From a bacterium (GTDB lineage: Bacteria; Planctomycetota; UBA8108; UBA1146), in assembly GCA_029976805.1 (NCBI GenBank), contig JAPOLY010000015.1, positions 1-41,775 of the forward strand: a DNA stretch of 41,775 bases. Reading direction: 5' to 3'. A program made the position numbers and the translations under genes. The notes beneath the pieces are model-generated. The model was given only the letters and a program-made list of their open reading frames with translations, had not been told where the DNA came from and made no database searches. Shown here one piece after another: positions 17,213-26,164 of this stretch (positions are counted from its first letter, which is position 1; every line of letters starts with the position of its first letter).

Positions 17213-18583
17213 TCAGGCCTCCCCTGAGGTGGAGTCGCCCTGCTCCAGTCTTTGTCGAACCCACTCCAGAGCGGCCTCACGATCCGTCACTTCACCCTCA
17301 CGACGGGCGTCGTTGAGGGCTTCGAGCATCGACCCCATCTCCGGACCCGGGGTCATCCCCAAATCAATCAGATCCCTGCCCTGCAAAAGTGGTTCCTTGG
17401 GAGGACCAATCTTTTTCCATTCGAGGTACATCTCGCGGCAATCTTCATAGAGGCCCATATCCCGGTGACTCCCCAGACAGTCCGCCTTGCACAGATCGAG
17501 CAGCTCGTCAAAGCCGTCTTCCTCAAAGAGGCGATAGCGTTTGGCCAGACGCATGTGCGGGACATTCATGAACACGAGATGCCTGCGCACCAGATAGACG
17601 ATGCGCTCCTGTGCTTTTCGGGAAAAACGCAATCGTTCGCAGATTTCTTCCGTCATCCGTGCACCGAGCTCATCGTGCCCATGAAAACGGATGCGATCGG
17701 GGGCCTCTTCATAGGTATCCGGCTTGCCGACATCATGAAGCAAGGCGCCCATGGCCAATTCAGGAGAAGGATCCTCCAGATTCTCGAGAACGAGGCCGGT
17801 GTGGACGAAGACATCCCCTTCAGGATGATGCTCCGGGGGCTGTTGAACCCCTTTCATCTTTTCAATCTCTGGCAGAAACACCTGCATCAATCCTGAGTCG
17901 GAGAGCAGGCTGTAACCCCGATGGCGATGGGGCGAAACGAGGATACGAAGCAACTCCTCGCGGATTCGTTCCTGACTGACGGATGCCAAATCCGCAGATT
18001 CCTGACAGATGGCTTTCCAGGTTTCCTCTTCGATGGGCAGATCGAGAACTGTGGCGAAGCGAACTCCACGCAACATACGCAGTCGATCTTCGACAAATCT
18101 CTCACCGGGATCCCCGATGGCTCGAATCACCCCGGTCTGCAGATCATCGATTCCACCAACATGATCCACCACCTCTTCACGGTCCAGATCCCAGAAGAGA
18201 CCATTGATGGTGAAATCGCGCCGGAGGGCATCCTCTTTTTCGTCCGTAAATCGCACCGACTCGGGGTGGCGACCATCGGCAATCCCGATATCCGCACGAA
18301 AGGTCGCCACTTCCACTTCGACATCGTCGAGCAAGACTCTTACGACACCGAATTGGGCACCGACCAGAACCGTTTTTTCAAAGAGAGCATCGATCTGATC
18401 CGGATGGGCAGAAGTCGCCAGATCAAAATCCTTCGGCTCCAGACCAAGGAGATAATCGCGCACCGCCCCACCGGCAAGAACACTCCGATGCCCTGCACCG
18501 GTAATGCGATCGTGGACCTTGCGGACCGCATCTGGAATCACCAATGGCTCTTCAGGGATCCCCTTGGGGGTTGATCCGGACAT
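17213..18583 (-). CDS. cca: CCA tRNA nucleotidyltransferase with HD domain
   Basis: A 456-residue class II tRNA nucleotidyltransferase / poly(A) polymerase-type protein. The polymerase head has LAGGAVRDYLLG (37-48) and DFDLATSA (52-59), the latter with the metal aspartates. RRDFTINGLFWD, GDPGERFVEDRLRMLRGVRF and ERIREEL are the other conserved head and neck elements. An HD domain lies at LLHDVGKPDT (281-290) with FHGHDELGA. The ATG at 18583 follows AGGAGGAG; an upstream in-frame start at 18673 would run into the divergent promoter region. It adds or repairs the CCA end of tRNA; separation from poly(A) polymerase is not certain from sequence. It diverges from ligA with a 134-base gap. Confidence 0.92.
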   Translation of the reverse strand: MSGSTPKGIPEEPLVIPDAVRKVHDRITGAGHRSVLAGGAVRDYLLGLEPKDFDLATSAHPDQIDALFEKTVLVGAQFGVVRVLLDDVEVEVATFRADIGIADGRHPESVRFTDEKEDALRRDFTINGLFWDLDREEVVDHVGGIDDLQTGVIRAIGDPGERFVEDRLRMLRGVRFATVLDLPIEEETWKAICQESADLASVSQERIREELLRILVSPHRHRGYSLLSDSGLMQVFLPEIEKMKGVQQPPEHHPEGDVFVHTGLVLENLEDPSPELAMGALLHDVGKPDTYEEAPDRIRFHGHDELGARMTEEICERLRFSRKAQERIVYLVRRHLVFMNVPHMRLAKRYRLFEEDGFDELLDLCKADCLGSHRDMGLYEDCREMYLEWKKIGPPKEPLLQGRDLIDLGMTPGPEMGSMLEALNDARREGEVTDREAALEWVRQRLEQGDSTSGEA

Positions 18584-18675
18584 CGTGTTGCGTTCTCCTC
18601 CTGCTGGGCCGGGATTCCCTTCCCGGGACCCTGGGGACACCCGAGGATAACCGAAGAGCAGCGATCTTGGCATGA

Positions 18676-20757
<2,082 letters not shown>

Positions 20758-20801
20758 ACAGGGCTAAAAGATACTGAGCACTGAAGAAAGGGTGGTTCAC
20801 G

Positions 20802-22205
20802 ATGAGTGACACCGATGGAACCGTGGAAAACCGCGGCCAGTGGAGCAGTCGTTGGGGTTTCATTCTGGCAGCAGCAGGCGGAGCGGTCGGCCTCGGCAAT
20901 ATCTGGAAGTTCCCCTACATCACCGGTGAAAATGGCGGCGGCTACTTCGTCCTGATCTACCTGATTTTCATTCTGCTGATCGGCCTGCCGATCATGGTCG
21001 CCGAGGTCCTCGTCGGTCGCAGTACCCAGAAGAGCCCTGTGGGTGCCTTCAAATCCCTGTCTTCTCCAGGAAGCCTGTGGGCGGTTCCCGGGTGGCTTGG
21101 GGTTCTGACCGGCTTCATCATCCTCAGTTATTATTCCGTCGTCGCCGGCTGGGCGTTGCACTACACCTGGTTCTCACTGACTCAGGGTTTTGCCGGCATG
21201 AATGCCGATGAAATCGGCAATGCCTTTGGAACCCTCTTCGCAGACGGTGACGCCAACATCCGCTGGCACCTGATTTTCATGGTGATGACCATCGGTGTCA
21301 TTCTCGGAGGTATCCAAAAGGGCGTCGAGCGCGCGGCGCGAATCCTGATGCCGGTCCTGCTCGTGATGCTGCTGGTCCTGCTCGGTCTCGCCATCACCTC
21401 GGATGGATTTGGTCAGGCCCTCGAATTCGTCTTTAAACCCGACTTCTCCAAAGTGACTGCCGCTGGAGTCCTCGAGGCACTCGGACACTCTTTCTTTACC
21501 CTGTCACTCGGTATGGGAGCGATGATTACCTATGGTTCCTACCTGAAGAAGAAGGAGGATCTGGTCGCGGCTTCGGGAATGATCACCATCCTCGACACCG
21601 CCATCGCTCTGGTCGCCTGCCTCGTGCTGTTCCCCATCACTTTCACCTTTGGTCTCGAACCTCAGGCTGGTCCCGGACTGGTCTTCATCAATCTTCCCAT
21701 CGCCTTTTCGCAACTGGCAGGGGGAGTTTTCTGGAGCACTCTTTTCTTTGCCCTGCTGGTTTTGGCGGCGTTGACCAGTGCCATCAGTCTCCTCGAGGTA
21801 GTGGTCTCCACCTTTATTGATGAGTTCAAAATGTCCCGCTTGAAGGCCACTCTTCTTTGCGGGGGCACCATCACCCTGTTCGGCTTGCCCTCTGCCCTTT
21901 CCGGATCACCGGAATCGTATTTCGGGAGCGGATTCAAGGAACACTCCGCCTTCCTCTTTGAAGGTGAGACCGGCAAGAATTGGTTCGACACCTTTGACCA
22001 CCTCGCCTCCAACTGGTTTCTTCCCATCGGAGGACTGCTGATTGCACTCTTTGTGGCTTGGCGTGTTGGAGACAAGGCTCGCGAAGAGGCCTTTACCACC
22101 GGCTCCCAATTTGCACGCTGGTACGGATTGTGGCTGCAACTGCTTCGATACGTCGTCCCGGTCGGTGTGCTCGCGGTCATCCTCTACAAGATCGGTCTCA
22201 TCTGA
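20802..22205 (+). CDS. Sodium-dependent transporter, NSS/SNF family
   Basis: A 467-residue multi-pass inner-membrane symporter of the neurotransmitter:sodium symporter family (LeuT fold). TM1 contains the unwound sodium and substrate site AAGGAVGLGNIWKFPY, followed by GENGGGYF, and TM2 by GLPIMVAEVLVGR. About 11-12 hydrophobic segments can be counted. Substrates in bacteria are usually amino acids; the exact one is not readable. The gene starts 44 bases after ligA, with AAAGGGTGG upstream, and its stop shares one base with the ATG of the MOSC gene. Confidence 0.95.
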   Translation: MSDTDGTVENRGQWSSRWGFILAAAGGAVGLGNIWKFPYITGENGGGYFVLIYLIFILLIGLPIMVAEVLVGRSTQKSPVGAFKSLSSPGSLWAVPGWLGVLTGFIILSYYSVVAGWALHYTWFSLTQGFAGMNADEIGNAFGTLFADGDANIRWHLIFMVMTIGVILGGIQKGVERAARILMPVLLVMLLVLLGLAITSDGFGQALEFVFKPDFSKVTAAGVLEALGHSFFTLSLGMGAMITYGSYLKKKEDLVAASGMITILDTAIALVACLVLFPITFTFGLEPQAGPGLVFINLPIAFSQLAGGVFWSTLFFALLVLAALTSAISLLEVVVSTFIDEFKMSRLKATLLCGGTITLFGLPSALSGSPESYFGSGFKEHSAFLFEGETGKNWFDTFDHLASNWFLPIGGLLIALFVAWRVGDKAREEAFTTGSQFARWYGLWLQLLRYVVPVGVLAVILYKIGLI

Positions 22206-22639
22206 TGCAGGTCATCGATCTGGCCGTGAGACCATCGAAAGGGGCCACCCCCGAACGGGTACTCGAACTGTCCTGCGATCCTGAAGCGGGCGTGATCGGC
22301 GACCATGGTTCATCCCGCCGGCGTCAGATCACCCTGCTCTCCACGGAACAATGGCAGAGTGCCTGCGATCAGGTCGGGCACGAGGTCGCCTGGACCACCC
22401 GCCGTGCGAATCTGCTGGTCAGCGGTGGAAGCTTTGGGCCGAAACATGACGGCAGGAAACTGCGGATTGGCGAGGTCGAGATCCTGATTCACGGAGAGCT
22501 CGTTCCCTGTCAGCAGATGGAGGATCAGCAACCGGGATTGCTCCAATCCCTGCAACCCGATTGGCGCGGAGGATTGCACGGCGAGATCATCACCGCCGGC
22601 ACGATTCGCCCCGGAGACGCCCTCGAAGTCTTCGACTGA
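22205..22639 (+). CDS. MOSC-domain protein
   Basis: A 144-residue single-domain MOSC protein, related to the molybdenum cofactor sulfurase C-terminal domain. Family features are the early VIGDHG, the RRANLLVSG strand, LRIGEVEILIHGELVPCQQM with a conserved Cys that may bind a sulfur, and WRGGLHGEIITAGTIRPGD at the C-terminus. MOSC proteins are thought to carry or transfer sulfur to metal cofactors; stand-alone versions are mostly uncharacterised. The start is fixed by the TGATG overlap with the transporter stop. Confidence 0.88.
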   Translation: MQVIDLAVRPSKGATPERVLELSCDPEAGVIGDHGSSRRRQITLLSTEQWQSACDQVGHEVAWTTRRANLLVSGGSFGPKHDGRKLRIGEVEILIHGELVPCQQMEDQQPGLLQSLQPDWRGGLHGEIITAGTIRPGDALEVFD

Positions 22640-22650
22640 CCGATCTTCCG

Positions 22651-23439
22651 TCAGCGTTCGAGGATGCGAATGAAACCGGCCACCAGTCGAGGGTCGTAGG
22701 CTCCGTGGTCTTCGACGATGAAAGATCTCAAAACATCGAAAGCACAACGACGGTGATTCGTCTCTGACTCCGCCCCCCCCATCGTCGCTTCATCAAAGGC
22801 GACGACCAGACTGGCAATACGCACCGGCAAGCGTTGCTGCTCACGGCTCCAACTGCGGGGACCGGTTCCATCGAAACGCTCCCGATGGCCCTCCAGGATG
22901 GCACGGACGCTGTCACCGCACCGGTGCTCCTCTGCCAGTGTAGAGACATCGAGTCCTTCCAACTGTGCACCGAGGAGCAACATGCCACGACAAAAATCAT
23001 CGAGCAGATCTCCGCAGTGAATGCCCACATCGTGAGCAAGAAGCAATGCGTACCGAAGACGGCGGTAGATCGCTTCGATGGCCTGCGGCCTCTCAGCAGA
23101 ATGCTGTTCAAGGAAGTTGCTGACCCAGACGATCCCGGAACGGGGATTCCACTCCCCCTGAATCGAAGAGCGCAAATGTTGAAGGTAATTGTCCCTCTGC
23201 TGCAGGGGCATCCACAGGGCATCCTGCCCCGCTTCCAACAACTCCCTGCGAACTTCGGCGGAGAGAAGATCTCCCGCTCTTCGACACAGAACCCAGTCAC
23301 CATCGTGATCAAGATAGATGTCGACCGGAACCTTGCTGTCTGCATCCAGAGTGGCCAAGGGCAATGGCACCAAATCAGACAATCGTGGAATTGGAAGATG
23401 ACCGGCTTGAGCCGGGTTGTGCGGGGCGGGCACTTTCAC
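22651..23439 (-). CDS. Degenerate HD-GYP-like protein
   Basis: A 262-residue protein. The GTG at 23439 is preferred because AAGGAGGAG precedes it by 5 bases; an ATG at 23508 has no comparable site. Residues about 20-90 resemble the N-terminal DUF3391-like module of HD-GYP proteins (VDIYLDHDGDWVLCRRAGDLLSAEV). Residues 130-262 follow the HD-GYP layout, ending in EGHRERFDGTGP, LPVRIASLVVAFDEA and GAYDPRLVAGFIRIL. The usual H-D pair is replaced (LLLGAQLEGL where LLHDIGK is expected), and GYP has become GPR. Cyclic-di-GMP hydrolysis is therefore unlikely; a binding or regulatory role is possible. It ends the pyrF operon, 80 bases after pyrF. Confidence 0.75.
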   Translation of the reverse strand: MKVPAPHNPAQAGHLPIPRLSDLVPLPLATLDADSKVPVDIYLDHDGDWVLCRRAGDLLSAEVRRELLEAGQDALWMPLQQRDNYLQHLRSSIQGEWNPRSGIVWVSNFLEQHSAERPQAIEAIYRRLRYALLLAHDVGIHCGDLLDDFCRGMLLLGAQLEGLDVSTLAEEHRCGDSVRAILEGHRERFDGTGPRSWSREQQRLPVRIASLVVAFDEATMGGAESETNHRRCAFDVLRSFIVEDHGAYDPRLVAGFIRILER

Positions 23440-23519
23440 GACACTCCTCCTTCTCCGACTTCCAGAGTCGAAGTACGGGAGCACCACTGCTCCCAAGAAG
23501 AATACCATCCGCGCCTGAA

Positions 23520-24407
23520 TCAGGAGGTAATCGCCCCCTGAAGCTGCTTCCGCGTCTCTCTCGCTGCCTGCTGAACCGCTTCCTGCCAGGGAATGCCCGG
23601 CTGTTTCTCGAAAGCCTGGACCACTCCACGGCTGGAATTGACCAGAGCACCCAATCCACGGCTGTCAAAGGCAGGGCCAAGATCCTCGACGCTGCCCCCC
23701 TGCGCACCGACTCCCGGAATCAAGAGACTGGCTCCCGGGGCACACTCGCGCACCTTTGAAATCTCTTCAGGATGGGTCGCTCCCACGACGAGTCCGACAC
23801 CGTGGTAACCACACTCTCCCCGGGATCCATCGCCCCACTGTTCAGAGGTGCGGGCAACCTGCAAAAAGATCGGGTCGGCATCTCCATCACGCTTCTGGAA
23901 TTCCGCACCACCGGGATTGGAAGTTCTGGCGAGGACATAGAGCCCCCGTCCTCCCTCACGCACCCTGTCAAGGAATGGCTCAAGGGAATCACTCCCCAGA
24001 TAAGGATTGATGGTCAGGGCATCCACATGAGGGCCGGGTGTCCCGGGTTCTGTTCCCAACAGTGCTTCTGCATAAGCGGAAGCGGTGGAACCGATGTCTC
24101 CCCGCTTGGCATCGAGAATCACGATCAGTCCCTGTTCGCGGGCTTTTTGACACACACCCTCCAGTGCGCGCCAACCTCGCCAGCCCCAACGCTCAAAGAA
24201 AGCAATCTGCGGCTTGACCGCAGCAGCGTCCTCGGCGACCGCCTCGATGACTCCGCTACCCAATCGCAAAAGGGCATCTTCCGGCTCCAGGCCTGTCAAC
24301 TCTTCGGGTAGTCGATCGAGTCGCGGATCGATGCCCACCACCAGTCGACTGTCCTTTTTTTCGATGGCCTCAGCCAAACGGTCTGCGTAGCAATTTTCAA
24401 AATCCAT
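23520..24407 (-). CDS. pyrF: Orotidine 5'-phosphate decarboxylase, type 2
   Basis: A 295-residue decarboxylase converting OMP to UMP, the last step of de novo pyrimidine synthesis. The length and motifs fit the longer type 2 (Mycobacterium/Myxococcus-like) group. LVVGIDPRLDRLP opens the barrel, VKPQIAFFE follows, and the catalytic D-A-K-R-G-D tetrad is at 99-104 (LDAKRGDIGSTASAYA). LLIPGVGAQGG is the phosphate-binding loop. The ATG at 24407 shares one base with the upstream TGA; a GTG one codon earlier is equally possible. Downstream is the HD-GYP-like gene. Confidence 0.95.
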   Translation of the reverse strand: MDFENCYADRLAEAIEKKDSRLVVGIDPRLDRLPEELTGLEPEDALLRLGSGVIEAVAEDAAAVKPQIAFFERWGWRGWRALEGVCQKAREQGLIVILDAKRGDIGSTASAYAEALLGTEPGTPGPHVDALTINPYLGSDSLEPFLDRVREGGRGLYVLARTSNPGGAEFQKRDGDADPIFLQVARTSEQWGDGSRGECGYHGVGLVVGATHPEEISKVRECAPGASLLIPGVGAQGGSVEDLGPAFDSRGLGALVNSSRGVVQAFEKQPGIPWQEAVQQAARETRKQLQGAITS

Positions 24408-25228
24408 CACTCATGACTCCCGTCGTCGCTCGATTCATTGGAGGGAATGCTGGCAAGTGTCTGCTGCAACTCCTTGAGTATCGGCTCCTGTCCCCGCGAC
24501 TCGGCTTTCTCTGCTCCCAACTCCAGGGCCTTGATGGCAGAGTCATGAAAACCGGAATCGAGGAAGGAACTGCCCACCACCAGATACCCCATCGCGGAAG
24601 AATCGGGGCCATACATCAATTGGTAAAAGTGATCGAGGCCCGTTTCATACGCACGGGACACAAATCCATCCCGCTGAAGAAACAGGGATCGAACCAGAAC
24701 CGTATCGGAACTCCAGCGGTGCAAGAGCGCTTCCAAGGCCACCGAACCTGTCTCAAACAAATGGGAAATGCGGTGTACCTTTTGCGGGAACATGTCATGG
24801 ACCTCATCGAGGATCACCTGCTGCTCCTGATGCAAATCACGATCGGTCCCCGGCAACATGGCCGCTTCATCCGTGGCATAAGTGAGCACGTTGTAGTGCT
24901 CCTCCTTGAGAATGCTCAACTCGTGAAAGATGTCGTTGACCAGACGATCCAGAAAATCGGTGCTGTCCTCAGTCCTGAAGAGTCGATGACACGCCGTCTT
25001 CAGGGGGGTGAGGAAATCGTCCCGCAACACTTCCAGATCCTGGGTGGAAAGCAGTTCAAAGAGGTCCTTGGGATCGAGACGAATCTTTTCGCGGGGAACG
25101 CCCAGTTTATCGACGTAGTCATGAACGATCTGTTCATAACGATCATGAACCGACTGAAAGTTGTTCCAGGCAAGATAGAAACGCTCGACGACGCGCCACT
25201 TCAGGGATTCTGCAGTATCGGTGATCAT
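24407..25228 (-). CDS. Conserved-looking protein of unknown function
   Basis: A 273-residue soluble protein with no signal peptide or membrane segment and no motif I recognise. It is acidic and mostly alpha-helical: residues 1-150 contain several amphipathic helices with aromatic positions (VERFYLAWNNFQSVHDRY, LVNDIFHELSILKEEHYNVL), and residues 205-260 look like a pair of TPR-type helices (GYLVVGSSFLDSGFHDSAIKALELG). The ATG forms an ATGA overlap with the amidotransferase stop, and the stop shares a base with the pyrF start, so it is translated as part of that operon. Its tight coupling suggests a real, expressed gene; no function is assigned. Confidence 0.8.
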   Translation of the reverse strand: MITDTAESLKWRVVERFYLAWNNFQSVHDRYEQIVHDYVDKLGVPREKIRLDPKDLFELLSTQDLEVLRDDFLTPLKTACHRLFRTEDSTDFLDRLVNDIFHELSILKEEHYNVLTYATDEAAMLPGTDRDLHQEQQVILDEVHDMFPQKVHRISHLFETGSVALEALLHRWSSDTVLVRSLFLQRDGFVSRAYETGLDHFYQLMYGPDSSAMGYLVVGSSFLDSGFHDSAIKALELGAEKAESRGQEPILKELQQTLASIPSNESSDDGSHE

Positions 25229-25989
25229 CGGGTTTCCCCTTCCAGAGGAACAACTGGCGAAGTGGTGCCATCCACCTCTTGCGGATTCGGAATCCCAAAT
25301 CCTCTCAGATCCTCAGGGCATGGAAGACCATCCACAAACGCTTTCAGCAAATGATCTCCTTCCGGAGTCAGGAAGGATTCCGGATGAAACTGGACCCCCC
25401 AGGTGGATTCTCCCGGGATTCCCAGCCCCATAATCCCCCCACTTTCGCTCCAGGCTGTCATCGCCAGCTCAGCCGGCAATGATCCCGGAACCACATGCAG
25501 GGAATGGTATCGGGCCACTTTCAGCGGATTGGGCAAGTGGCCAAAGATGCCGACTTCACAATGACGAATCAGATCGGGCTTGCCGTGAACAGGCACTCCA
25601 CTGGGGATCACCTGCGCACCCAGGCACTGGGCGATGACCTGATGCCCCAGACAAACCCCCAGAATCGGGATTTTCCCTCTCCAGAACCCGAAAGCCTGTT
25701 TCGCCAGAATTGCCGACTCCGGTTTGCCGGGTCCGGGAGAGAGGAGCAGGCGATCGGGATTCAGGGACTGCAAGTCCTCCAGATTGCGTTGATCCGCCTG
25801 GCGTACCGTGATTCTTGCTCCGCTTCGGGAGAGGGATTGCACCAGGTTGTAGGTAAAGGAATCCCGATGATCGAGAAGGAGAACGTGCGGTCCCTCGCCG
25901 AAAACGCTCCACTCATCAGCGAGATCTCCTTCAGATGTCGTCAGGGGAGGGTTTTCAGCGGATTTCAAGGGTGTCCATTTCCAAGACAA
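25225..25989 (-). CDS. Glutamine amidotransferase, TrpG/PabA type
   Basis: A 254-residue class I glutamine amidotransferase resembling the small subunit of anthranilate or aminodeoxychorismate synthase, which supplies ammonia from glutamine. The family core begins at HVLLLDHRDSFTYNLVQ (35-51). LLLSPGPGKP, the nucleophile Cys113 in GVCLGHQV, and His202/Glu204 in GVQFHPES complete the triad. The TTG start, with GAGG 4 bases upstream, gives about 34 extra N-terminal residues not usual in the family, so a later start is possible. No TrpE or PabB partner lies nearby. It heads the operon with the unknown gene, pyrF and the HD-GYP-like gene. Confidence 0.85.
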   Translation of the reverse strand: MSWKWTPLKSAENPPLTTSEGDLADEWSVFGEGPHVLLLDHRDSFTYNLVQSLSRSGARITVRQADQRNLEDLQSLNPDRLLLSPGPGKPESAILAKQAFGFWRGKIPILGVCLGHQVIAQCLGAQVIPSGVPVHGKPDLIRHCEVGIFGHLPNPLKVARYHSLHVVPGSLPAELAMTAWSESGGIMGLGIPGESTWGVQFHPESFLTPEGDHLLKAFVDGLPCPEDLRGFGIPNPQEVDGTTSPVVPLEGETR

Positions 25990-26164
25990 TTTGCCTCAAC
26001 TGAGCCCCGAACCGGGACAGGAAAGGATCATATCGACCCCGGAGCACCCCGGAAAGATCACCCGTAACCTCTTTCAATCGTGTATCTTACGGAACTTGCA
26101 CCCGACTGGAGAGGTGACCGGCCCGACATTTGCCGCATTCCAGTTGGATTGGATTGGAGATTTC

